From Nautiliaceae bacterium (lineage in GTDB: Bacteria; Campylobacterota; Campylobacteria; Campylobacterales; Nautiliaceae), in assembly GCA_027035735.1 (NCBI GenBank), contig JALVUH010000020.1, forward strand, positions 1-12,293: 12,293 bases of DNA, read 5' to 3'. The notes below the pieces were generated by a model that had not been told where the DNA came from, ran no database searches, and worked only from the letters and a program-made list of their open reading frames with translations. Position numbers and translations under genes: made by a program. Numbering within the stretch: the stretch's first letter is position 1; the number at the start of each line of letters is the position of its first letter. This document shows positions 1-6,350 of the stretch, piece after piece.

Positions 1-1005
1 GATACTCAAAAATTTGATGAGAGAAATTTATCAAAAGTAGTTGAGGCAAAATTAAAAGTAGGCGATGAGGTTGAAGCAATAGTTGATGAAGCAAGAAGAG
101 AAATAGCAAAACATCACTCAGCTACTCACTTGCTTCACTCAGCCCTAAGAAAAGTTTTAGGAGAGCATGTAACTCAGGCTGGGTCTTTAGTAGAAGCTAA
201 TAGACTTAGATTTGACTTTACTCATCCAAAAGCTTTAACTAAAGAAGAAATAGAAAAAATCCAAGATATGGTAAATAATGTAATAGCTAGAGGAATTGAA
301 GGAAAAACACAAGAGATGAGTATAGATGAGGCAAAAGCTAAAGGTGCTATGGCACTTTTTGGTGAGAAGTATGGCAAGATTGTAAGAGTAGTTGAATTTG
401 GTGATTTTAGTGTTGAGCTTTGTGGTGGGACTCATGTGAAAAATACAGCTGAAATTGGAAGTTTTTATATAACTAAAGAGAGTGGTGTTAGCGCTGGAGT
501 TAGGAGAATTGAAGCAGTAGCAGGGCTTAGTGCTTATGAATATGCTAAAAATCATATCAATTTAGTAGAAGAGATTAAGGCGGAAAATAAAGCAAAAGAT
601 GTTAAAGAGTTTATTGCAAGACAAAAAGAAGAGATTAAAAAATTAAAAGAAGAGATTAAAAATCTTCAAAAAGCAGCTGTTAAAGAGATTAAACCAACTC
701 AGAAAAATGGAATTAATTTTGTAATTGAGAGAATAGATAACGCAAATTTAAGAGAAATAGCAACTGATTTAAAAGGTAGAATTGATAATTTAGTAGCACT
801 GCTTGTGGGTGAAAATAAAGGAAAAGTTCAAATTGTAGCAGTAAGTAAAATACCAGAAATTAAAGCAGGTGAAATTATTAAAGAGTTTGCTCCAATTGTT
901 GGTGGAAAAGGTGGAGGAAAGAGTGATTTTGCTCAAGGTGGTGGAAAAGATATAAATAAAATTGATGAATTAATAAAAAAAGCAAAAGAAAAATTTTTAC
1001 ATTAA
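1..1005 (+). CDS. alaS: Alanyl-tRNA synthetase, C-terminal part (5' truncated by window)
   Basis: AlaRS charges tRNA-Ala with alanine and clears mischarged Ser/Gly-tRNA in a separate editing domain; it is cytoplasmic. The reading frame is open from base 1, so 334 residues of a protein usually about 850-880 long are present, and the N-terminal catalytic domain lies outside. Visible in order, in window residue numbers: the editing domain with the zinc-binding HxxxH motif (H39, H43 in HHSATHLLH) and the second zinc pair in CGGTHV (C141, H145); a Lys/Glu heptad coiled coil at about 195-230, encoded by a 21-bp repeat at 625-666; and the C-Ala/DHHA1 domain ending in the glycine-rich GGKGGG...AQGGGKD block near 301-317. 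Both zinc pairs are intact, so editing should work. The stop codon lies inside the 11-bp repeat in front of the next gene. Identification is firm; only the start is missing. Confidence 0.97.
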   Translation, partial: DTQKFDERNLSKVVEAKLKVGDEVEAIVDEARREIAKHHSATHLLHSALRKVLGEHVTQAGSLVEANRLRFDFTHPKALTKEEIEKIQDMVNNVIARGIEGKTQEMSIDEAKAKGAMALFGEKYGKIVRVVEFGDFSVELCGGTHVKNTAEIGSFYITKESGVSAGVRRIEAVAGLSAYEYAKNHINLVEEIKAENKAKDVKEFIARQKEEIKKLKEEIKNLQKAAVKEIKPTQKNGINFVIERIDNANLREIATDLKGRIDNLVALLVGENKGKVQIVAVSKIPEIKAGEIIKEFAPIVGGKGGGKSDFAQGGGKDINKIDELIKKAKEKFLH

Positions 1006-1020
1006 TTTAACATTAATTTA
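999..1020 (+). repeat. Perfect 11-bp tandem direct repeat, likely response-regulator operator
   Basis: The 11-mer acattaattta occurs twice head to tail (999-1009 and 1010-1020), with one further matching base at 1021. It spans the alaS stop codon and ends one base before the -10 box of the response regulator gene. OmpR/PhoB-family regulators typically bind as head-to-tail dimers on direct half-sites spaced about 11 bp, which is what this arrangement offers. The repeat itself is seen directly; the operator role and autoregulation by the gene at 1047 are inferred. The local AT-richness makes a chance repeat less improbable than it would be in balanced DNA. Confidence 0.5.
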
Positions 1021-1021
1021 A

Positions 1022-1027
1022 TATAAT
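1022..1027 (+). promoter_or_regulatory. -10 box of the two-component system promoter
   Basis: A perfect TATAAT lies 19 bases upstream of the response regulator ATG. The predicted transcription start near 1034 leaves a very short leader that begins about where the ribosome site aaaaagagg (1034-1042) begins. No -35 element stands out at 17 bp. The best candidate, TTTACA at 996-1001, sits 20 bp away, so the promoter may rely on an activator bound at the adjoining 11-bp repeats. Sigma-70 promoters of Campylobacterota often have weak -35 boxes. Confidence 0.55.
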
Positions 1028-1046
1028 AACAGCAAAAAGAGGTGAA

Positions 1047-1691
1047 ATGGAAGTTTTAGTAGTAGAAGATGATTTACAGCTTGCAAAAATTGTAAAAAAA
1101 ATTTTGGAAACAAAAAATTTTGAAGTAGAAATTATAGATGATGGATTAAAAGCGGTAGAAAGAATAAAAGAGAAATCTTTTGATTTATATTTAATTGATA
1201 TAAATGTGCCAAGAATATCTGGATTAGAAGTAGTTAAATATATAAGAGAGTTATATAATGACGGATTTATAATTATGATTACAGCAAGTGTAGATGAGTA
1301 TTATTTTGAAAAAGCATATGAATATGGCTGTGATGATTATATTAAAAAACCATTTCATGTAAAAGAGTTAGAAGTTAGAGTAAAACATCTTTTAAATAAA
1401 GAAAATTCTTTTAAATTTGATAATTATGAATTTAGATTTGATGATGATGAACTTTTTAAAAATGGAGAAAGAATAAATCTAAGAAAAAAAGAGAAAAGAT
1501 TACTTCATATTTTACTTAAAAATATAAATAAAACAGTTCCTAATCAAAAAATTATTGATTATGTTTGGGAAGGAGAAAAAAAAGATAATTATCCTTTAAG
1601 ACAATTAATTAATGAAATTAGAAAAAAATTTGATAAAGATTATATAAAAACTGTAGTAGGTATAGGTTATAGATTTGAAGTGGAAAATTAA
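1047..1691 (+). CDS. OmpR-family two-component response regulator
   Basis: This is a cytoplasmic DNA-binding regulator, very probably phosphorylated by the histidine kinase encoded next. At 214 residues it has the usual two-domain length. The receiver domain (about 1-115) has the acidic pocket E7-D8-D9, phospho-acceptor D51 in LIDINVP, switch T79 and conserved K101 in KKPF. The winged-helix effector domain (about 120-214) shows the OmpR/PhoB pattern: an L-R-K-K-E-x-R-L-L helix start, a recognition-helix segment LRQLINEIRKKF, and the closing VVGIGYRF wing. The ATG at 1047 is chosen because aaaaagagg precedes it by 4 bases. Its 3' end overlaps the kinase start by 17 bases, indicating translational coupling. 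The 11-bp direct repeat upstream is a plausible self-binding site. I cannot name an orthologue or the regulon. Confidence 0.92.
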   Translation: MEVLVVEDDLQLAKIVKKILETKNFEVEIIDDGLKAVERIKEKSFDLYLIDINVPRISGLEVVKYIRELYNDGFIIMITASVDEYYFEKAYEYGCDDYIKKPFHVKELEVRVKHLLNKENSFKFDNYEFRFDDDELFKNGERINLRKKEKRLLHILLKNINKTVPNQKIIDYVWEGEKKDNYPLRQLINEIRKKFDKDYIKTVVGIGYRFEVEN

Positions 1692-3543
1692 ACTTCAAAA
1701 AGATTATTTATTATTTATATTTATTATTGTGTTAGGAGTATTGCTTTATATTCAATATTGGTATAGTAAAAAAAATTTAATAAATAGTTATAAAAGTAAA
1801 GAATATGCAAAAACAATACAAATAAAAAGTGATTTTAATAATCTTTTAAGTAATATTGAAATTATTTTCAAAACACATTTAAATGATAATTTAAGAGTTT
1901 TAAACTCTTTGTTTCTTTTGTATCATGATATAAAATCCTTTGACCCAGATAAAGTAGCTAGAATATTAAATAAAGAAAATAAAGGTGAAGGATATTATCA
2001 AGTTTTTGTTATTGATAGAAATTATAAGATAATAAAAGCTTCATATAAACCTGATTTAGGTTTAGATTTGGGTAAATTTTCAAAATATAAAAAAGTTTTT
2101 GAGAAAGTTTTTAGTGGTAAAGAAAAAATAGATATTTCTTATTTGATATTTGATTATTCTTCTTTTACTTTAAAGAGATATTTTTTGATTCTTTCTCCAG
2201 ATAAAAAATATTTATTACAATTAGCATATGTGGTAGATATATATCCAAAATTAAGAGATATTTATTTAAAAATTTTGAATAAATATAGAGATTTAAGTGA
2301 TATAAAATTATATTTTATGGATAAATATTTAATTTATCCTGTAAATTTTAAAAAAAGATATCAACCTAAAAAATCAATTGAATATGTTATGAAAAATACT
2401 ACACAAATACTAATCAAAATTTTAAAACATTTAGATTTATATGATAAATATAAAAATATAATACATAATAAAGAGTTGGATTTTGAAAAATTAGCTCCTA
2501 TTATTTTGCATCTTTTTCATACTCATAATAATATTTTGGATAAGTTACATTTGAATAAACATGTCTATATTACTTATACTCTTACAGAAGGTTTTTTTAA
2601 AAATCTTTCAAATCGTTTAATTATTCAAAATAAATTTTCTACTTATATTTTAGAGAAAGATATAGATAATATTAGAACTAGATTTTTTATAATTTTAATT
2701 TCTTTAACTCTTTTAATTATTTTTATAAGATTTATAATCACTTACATAAGTTTAAAATTAAAAGATTTAGTAAAGCATATGAAAGATAATAAACCTCTTG
2801 CAAAACCAAATTCTTTTATTAAAGAACTTGATGATTTAGCAGAAACTTATAATTGGTATAGAAATAGATTAAATGAAGAGATAGAAAAAAATAAAAAATT
2901 GCTTATGGAAAATAAAAGATTTATAGTTGATACGGTTCATCAGTTAAAAACTCCTCTTAGTATTATTACTTTAAATAGTGATTTTTTAAGAATGCAACTT
3001 AAAGATAAGAATATGGAAGATACTTTAAATGAAATAGAAGCAGCAATTGCTATGCTTACTAATTCTTATGAGGATTTGTCTTATCTTGCGGCAAAAGATG
3101 CAGTAGTATATAAACCTGTAAAATTAAATGTATCCGAGATTGTAAAATCAAGAGTTGAATTTTTTATGCCACTTGCAAAAGCAAGAGATAAAAATTTAGT
3201 TTATGAAATTGATGATGATATTTATTTTGATATTAATAAAGTAGAACTTGAAAGATTAATAGATAATAATATTTCAAATGCTATTGATTATTCAAAAGGA
3301 AAAGATATAAGAATTTTATTAAAAAAAATAGATAAAGGTTTTATTTTACAAATAGAATCTATTGGAGATAGGATTAAAAACCCTGAAAAAATTTTTGAAA
3401 AAAATTACAGAGAACATTCTCATAAAAGAGGGCTTGGGATAGGACTTAATATAGTAAAAAATATTTGTGATAAGTATAATATTAAGTATGAAGTTTGCTC
3501 TTTTGATGGTAAAAATATCTTTAAATATATTTTTCATTATTAA
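1675..3543 (+). CDS. Membrane sensor histidine kinase with large periplasmic domain
   Basis: This is the predicted inner-membrane partner of the preceding regulator; the signal is unknown. The 622-residue reading uses a TTG start overlapping the regulator, because no ATG precedes the first membrane segment and the next in-frame GTG would remove it. Layout: TM1 about 11-29; a periplasmic region of about 300 residues (30-336), whose stretch 108-190 (VFVIDRNYKII...) resembles a double-Cache sensor; TM2 about 337-359; a degenerate HAMP-like linker to about 412; an H-box with H422 in VDTVHQLKTPL; an N-box with N531 and N535; and a C-terminal ATPase domain with F-box (KIFEKNYRE) and G2 box (RGLGIGLNIV). 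Oddities: Gln follows the phospho-His where Glu/Asp is usual, and the G1 box reads ESIGDRI rather than DxGxG. Base composition is more AT-rich than the neighbours, with many A/T runs. Confidence 0.88.
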   Translation: MKWKIKLQKDYLLFIFIIVLGVLLYIQYWYSKKNLINSYKSKEYAKTIQIKSDFNNLLSNIEIIFKTHLNDNLRVLNSLFLLYHDIKSFDPDKVARILNKENKGEGYYQVFVIDRNYKIIKASYKPDLGLDLGKFSKYKKVFEKVFSGKEKIDISYLIFDYSSFTLKRYFLILSPDKKYLLQLAYVVDIYPKLRDIYLKILNKYRDLSDIKLYFMDKYLIYPVNFKKRYQPKKSIEYVMKNTTQILIKILKHLDLYDKYKNIIHNKELDFEKLAPIILHLFHTHNNILDKLHLNKHVYITYTLTEGFFKNLSNRLIIQNKFSTYILEKDIDNIRTRFFIILISLTLLIIFIRFIITYISLKLKDLVKHMKDNKPLAKPNSFIKELDDLAETYNWYRNRLNEEIEKNKKLLMENKRFIVDTVHQLKTPLSIITLNSDFLRMQLKDKNMEDTLNEIEAAIAMLTNSYEDLSYLAAKDAVVYKPVKLNVSEIVKSRVEFFMPLAKARDKNLVYEIDDDIYFDINKVELERLIDNNISNAIDYSKGKDIRILLKKIDKGFILQIESIGDRIKNPEKIFEKNYREHSHKRGLGIGLNIVKNICDKYNIKYEVCSFDGKNIFKYIFHY

Positions 3544-3545
3544 TT

Positions 3546-3554
3546 TGCTACAAT
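3546..3554 (+). promoter_or_regulatory. Extended -10 promoter for the maf operon
   Basis: TGcTACAAT is an extended -10 element (TG at 3546-3547, TACAAT at 3549-3554) just after the kinase stop codon. Transcription would begin near 3561, ahead of the ribosome site taagg (3569-3573), which lies 6 bases before the maf ATG. The upstream DNA, inside the end of the kinase gene, is T-rich as in many Campylobacterota sigma-70 promoters, and no clear -35 box is visible. I see no terminator between the kinase and maf, so read-through from upstream is also possible. Confidence 0.5.
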
Positions 3555-3579
3555 TTCAATAAAAGCTATAAGGTTTTTT

Positions 3580-4137
3580 ATGTTAATTTTATGTAGTAGT
3601 TCTACAACTAGAGCTAAGCTTTTAGAAAATGCAGGGATAAAATTTATTCAAAAATCTTGTGGTTTTGACGAAGAACAAATAAAAACTTCTGATCCTTATG
3701 AATTTGTAACGATAGCAAGTCTTGGTAAATTTAAAGAGTGTGTTAAATGTTTTAAAATAGAAGATATTGTAACTGCTGATACAGTAGTAACTGATGGTGT
3801 AAAAATTTTAAGAAAAGCAAAAAATGAGAAAGAAGCAAGAGAGATTCTTTTAGCTCAAAGTGGAAAAGAGATAAAAATTATAACTGCTATGTGGGTAAGG
3901 TTTAGAGGACAAATTTTTGGAAGAGTTGATGAGACTATTTATGAATTTAAAGAATTTGATGAAAAAGATTTAGAAAATTATATTAAAAGTGGAGAGTGGA
4001 GAGGAAAAGCAGGAGCATGTATGGTTGAGGGATTTTGTAAAAAATATATAAAAAATGTAAAAGGTTATGAATCTACGGCAATGGGACTTTGTATTGAAGA
4101 ATTATTGAATATTTTAGGAGGGGAATATGCATATTAG
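3580..4137 (+). CDS. maf: Maf-family nucleoside triphosphate pyrophosphatase
   Basis: Maf/YhdE proteins hydrolyse non-canonical or excess NTPs to NMP and pyrophosphate, and have been linked to septum inhibition. At 185 residues this has normal family length. Motifs: an N-terminal LCSSSTTRAKLL, in the place of the canonical S-x-S-P-R-R-x-x-L-L; the catalytic-Asp motif ADTVV with D67; and a C-terminal GKAGACMVEGF (142-152) followed by YESTAMGL, matching the canonical GKAG...QG and S-x-x-x-GLP positions. Several usual residues are replaced: Pro-Arg by Thr-Thr near residue 10, GKP by RKA near 78, and Pro after GL by Cys. These changes leave substrate preference open. The start is supported by taagg 6 bases upstream. 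The gene overlaps the next by 11 bases. In Campylobacter and Helicobacter maf directly follows alaS; here a two-component system lies between them. Confidence 0.87.
   Translation: MLILCSSSTTRAKLLENAGIKFIQKSCGFDEEQIKTSDPYEFVTIASLGKFKECVKCFKIEDIVTADTVVTDGVKILRKAKNEKEAREILLAQSGKEIKIITAMWVRFRGQIFGRVDETIYEFKEFDEKDLENYIKSGEWRGKAGACMVEGFCKKYIKNVKGYESTAMGLCIEELLNILGGEYAY
4116..4121 (+). promoter_or_regulatory. Strong Shine-Dalgarno inside the maf 3' end
   Basis: A full AGGAGG, continuing into gg, lies 5 bases before the ATG at 4127 and within the last codons of maf. It is the best ribosome site in the window. It fixes the start of the Cache membrane protein and suggests that protein is translated well despite the 11-base overlap. 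Confidence 0.7.
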
Positions 4138-5023
4138 AGAAATTAAAGAATTTCAAAAAATAAGAAAAGAGGCAAGAGCATATTTTTGTTATTTGCTTCA
4201 AAGAAATTTGCCAAATAGACTTCCAAATATTAGTGTTGATGTGATTTATGAAGGACTTGAGAGAATTATTCATGAGTTACCAAGTGCAAATGCCGCATAT
4301 ATTTTAGATGCTGCAGGAAAACAAATTAGTAAAATGATTACTTTAAAAGATAAATATAAAAATTTTGAAATTGAATTTAATCAATCAAATAGAACATATT
4401 TTTATAAAGCAGTTAAAGAGAAAAAATGTATTTTAACTGATCCATATCCAAGTTTAGTTGGAGGAGAAATGGTTGTTAGTGCTGCCATGCCTATTTTTAA
4501 TGATAGAGGAGAGCTTTTATATGTAGCTGTTATTGATATTCCTTTAGATGAGCTTTTAAAGTTTGTAAAACAAGAAAAAGGGGAAAATTGGGCACATTTA
4601 TTCAATAGAGCAGTATATGGAATTTTTGCAGGTGCTTTATTTTCTATTTGTGTTTTGTTATTTATTGATGGAGTTAAAATGTTTTTTACATATACAATTT
4701 CAAATATTGAAGTTAAAAAAATGTTTGAATCTACTATTTTAATTACTTTATCTTTAGCACTTTTTGATTTAGTTAAAACTTTACTTTTTGAAGAGGTAAT
4801 TGGAGAAAAAGAAGAACATCCTTTTGCAATTCATAAGACAATGATAAAATTTTTGGGAAGTATTGTAATAGCTCTTGCAATTGAAGGTTTGATGCTTGTA
4901 TTTAAATTTGCTATGATTGATCCTAAAATGCTCATATATGCTTCTATTTTAATTGGTTCTGTAACATTTTTACTTATAGGACTTGCTTATTATATGAAAT
5001 CAGTTGGTAAAGATATACAATAA
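4127..5023 (+). CDS. Cache (PDC)-domain protein with four C-terminal membrane segments, function unknown
   Basis: I do not recognise a named family for the whole 298-residue protein. Residues about 1-150 read as a single Cache/PDC small-molecule sensor: a long N-terminal helix, YILDAAGKQIS (58-68), NRTYFYKAV (88-96), then TDPYPS (104-109), VVSAAMPIF (116-124) and LYVAVIDIPLDEL, in the order seen in Cache domains of chemoreceptors and kinases. Four hydrophobic segments follow at about 163-185, 203-221, 238-262 and 267-290. There is no signal peptide or leading membrane segment, so the sensor domain may lie in the cytoplasm, unlike typical periplasmic Cache domains. No output domain (kinase, GGDEF, MCP) is present. 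The AGGAGG 5 bases upstream supports the start. It overlaps maf by 11 bases and sits 9 bases before hisH, so it is cotranscribed with housekeeping genes. Domain recognition is by motif only. Confidence 0.7.
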   Translation: MHIREIKEFQKIRKEARAYFCYLLQRNLPNRLPNISVDVIYEGLERIIHELPSANAAYILDAAGKQISKMITLKDKYKNFEIEFNQSNRTYFYKAVKEKKCILTDPYPSLVGGEMVVSAAMPIFNDRGELLYVAVIDIPLDELLKFVKQEKGENWAHLFNRAVYGIFAGALFSICVLLFIDGVKMFFTYTISNIEVKKMFESTILITLSLALFDLVKTLLFEEVIGEKEEHPFAIHKTMIKFLGSIVIALAIEGLMLVFKFAMIDPKMLIYASILIGSVTFLLIGLAYYMKSVGKDIQ

Positions 5024-5032
5024 AGGAAGTTT

Positions 5033-5644
5033 ATGAAAATAGGAATAGTTGATTATAATATGGGAAATTTGGCAAGCGTTAAAAATGCTTTTAAAAAAAT
5101 AGGTGCAAATGCGGAAATTGTAAAAAATCCAGAAAATATAAAAAATTATGATAAATTAATCCTACCAGGAGTTGGGGCTTTTGGAGATGCAATTAAGCAT
5201 TTAAAATCTACAGGAATGGATGAAGCTATTAAAGAATTTGTAAAAAGTGGAAAATATTTGCTAGGAGTTTGTCTTGGAATGCAGCTTTTATTTGAAAAAT
5301 CAGAAGAATTTGGAGAAAATAAAGGACTTGGATTTATTAAAGGGGAAGTAGTCTATTTTGATAAACAAAGAGTGGGTGAGCATAAAATTCCGCATATGGG
5401 GTGGAATAAACTTTTTAATAATAATTCACCTCTTTTTAAAGAGCTTAATAATCCTTATTTATATTTTGTTCATTCTTTACATGCAGTTTGTGATGAAAAA
5501 TATGTAATTGGAAAAACAATTTACGGATATGAATTTGTAAGTGCAGTAAATAAAGATAATGTTTTTGGTATTCAACCGCATCCAGAAAAAAGCCATAATG
5601 AAGGACTTAAAATACTTAAAAATTTTGTAAAGTTAGGAGAATAA
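5033..5644 (+). CDS. hisH: Imidazole glycerol phosphate synthase, glutaminase subunit
   Basis: HisH releases ammonia from glutamine and channels it to HisF, which forms imidazole glycerol phosphate and AICAR in histidine biosynthesis. At 203 residues it has normal length for a class I glutamine amidotransferase. The N-terminus MKIGIVDYNMGNL is typical, the oxyanion-region motif LPGVGAFGDA lies at 44-53, the nucleophile is C80 in LGVCLGMQLLFE, and the other triad members are H183 and E185 in IQPHPEKSH. All three catalytic residues are present. The ribosome site aaaggaag precedes the ATG. One base separates the stop from hisA. HisF is not in this window, so its gene must lie elsewhere in the genome if the pathway is complete. 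Confidence 0.96.
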   Translation: MKIGIVDYNMGNLASVKNAFKKIGANAEIVKNPENIKNYDKLILPGVGAFGDAIKHLKSTGMDEAIKEFVKSGKYLLGVCLGMQLLFEKSEEFGENKGLGFIKGEVVYFDKQRVGEHKIPHMGWNKLFNNNSPLFKELNNPYLYFVHSLHAVCDEKYVIGKTIYGYEFVSAVNKDNVFGIQPHPEKSHNEGLKILKNFVKLGE

Positions 5645-5645
5645 A

Positions 5646-6350
5646 ATGGAGATTTTTCCAGCAATAGATTTAAAAGATGGTAAGGCTGTTAGACTTACAA
5701 AAGGTTTGATGGAGAGTGCGAAAGTTTATAGCAATGAGCCATGGGAGCTTGCTAAAAGATTTGAAGATATGGGAGCTAGGTGGCTTCATATTGTAGATTT
5801 GAATGGAGCATTTGCAGGTGAGCCTAAAAATATAGAGCAAATTGAAAAAATTAGAAAAAACACATCTTTAAAAATTCAACTTGGTGGTGGAATTAGAGAT
5901 GAGGATACAATTAAAAAATATCTTGATTTAGGAATTGATAGAGTTATTTTAGGAAGTATTGCAGCAAGAGAGCCTAAAAAAGTAATTGATTTAGCCGATA
6001 AATATCCTATAGCAATAGGTATTGATGCAAAAAATGGATATGTTGCAGTTGATGGATGGGGAAAAAGTGAAGGCATTAAAGCAGTTGAACTTGCAAAAAT
6101 TTATGAAAATTCAAAAATTGAGTGTATAATTGCAACTGATATTTCAAAAGATGGAACACTGAGTGGACTTAATATAGATTTTATTTTAGATATTATGAAA
6201 GCTAGCCAAAAGAGAGTAATTGCAAGTGGAGGTGTGGCAAGCGTTGAAGATATAAAAAAAGTAAAAGAGAATGGTATTTATGGAGTTATTATTGGAAAAG
6301 CCTTTTATGAAGGTAAAATAAATTTAGAAAAAATTTTAAAGGATTACTAA
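5646..6350 (+). CDS. hisA: ProFAR isomerase (phosphoribosylformimino-AICAR ribotide isomerase)
   Basis: HisA performs the Amadori rearrangement of ProFAR to PRFAR, the substrate of HisF-HisH, so it acts one step before its upstream neighbour. It is a 234-residue (beta/alpha)8 barrel of usual length. The general base D8 is in FPAIDLKDGK, the general acid D127 in GIDAKNG, and the phosphate-binding turns show as QLGGGIRDE (78-86) and ASGGVAS near the C-terminal half. The N-terminal AIDLKDGKAVRL distinguishes it from the paralogous HisF. The ATG has aggag (5635-5639) 6 bases ahead. Its stop codon shares one base with the cheY start (TAATG), a sign of coupled translation. Confidence 0.96.
   Translation: MEIFPAIDLKDGKAVRLTKGLMESAKVYSNEPWELAKRFEDMGARWLHIVDLNGAFAGEPKNIEQIEKIRKNTSLKIQLGGGIRDEDTIKKYLDLGIDRVILGSIAAREPKKVIDLADKYPIAIGIDAKNGYVAVDGWGKSEGIKAVELAKIYENSKIECIIATDISKDGTLSGLNIDFILDIMKASQKRVIASGGVASVEDIKKVKENGIYGVIIGKAFYEGKINLEKILKDY

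Noticed and set aside
235..555. Open frame on the minus strand inside alaS
   Set aside because: It is antisense to the strongly conserved editing domain, is Ser/Phe/Tyr-rich with no motif, and is a by-product of AT-rich coding sequence.
625..666. 21-bp direct repeat in alaS
   Set aside because: It encodes the KEEIKKL heptads of the AlaRS coiled coil, so protein structure explains it.
1094..1101. A8 run in the regulator gene (similar runs at 1576-1583 and 3321-3328) as phase-variation or slippage sites
   Set aside because: Runs of eight A are expected by chance at this base composition and in Lys-rich proteins. Campylobacterota phase variation usually uses long G/C tracts, which are absent here.
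3541..3579. Intrinsic terminator between the histidine kinase and maf
   Set aside because: No G:C-containing hairpin followed by T residues is present; only the extended -10 element and a ribosome site are seen.
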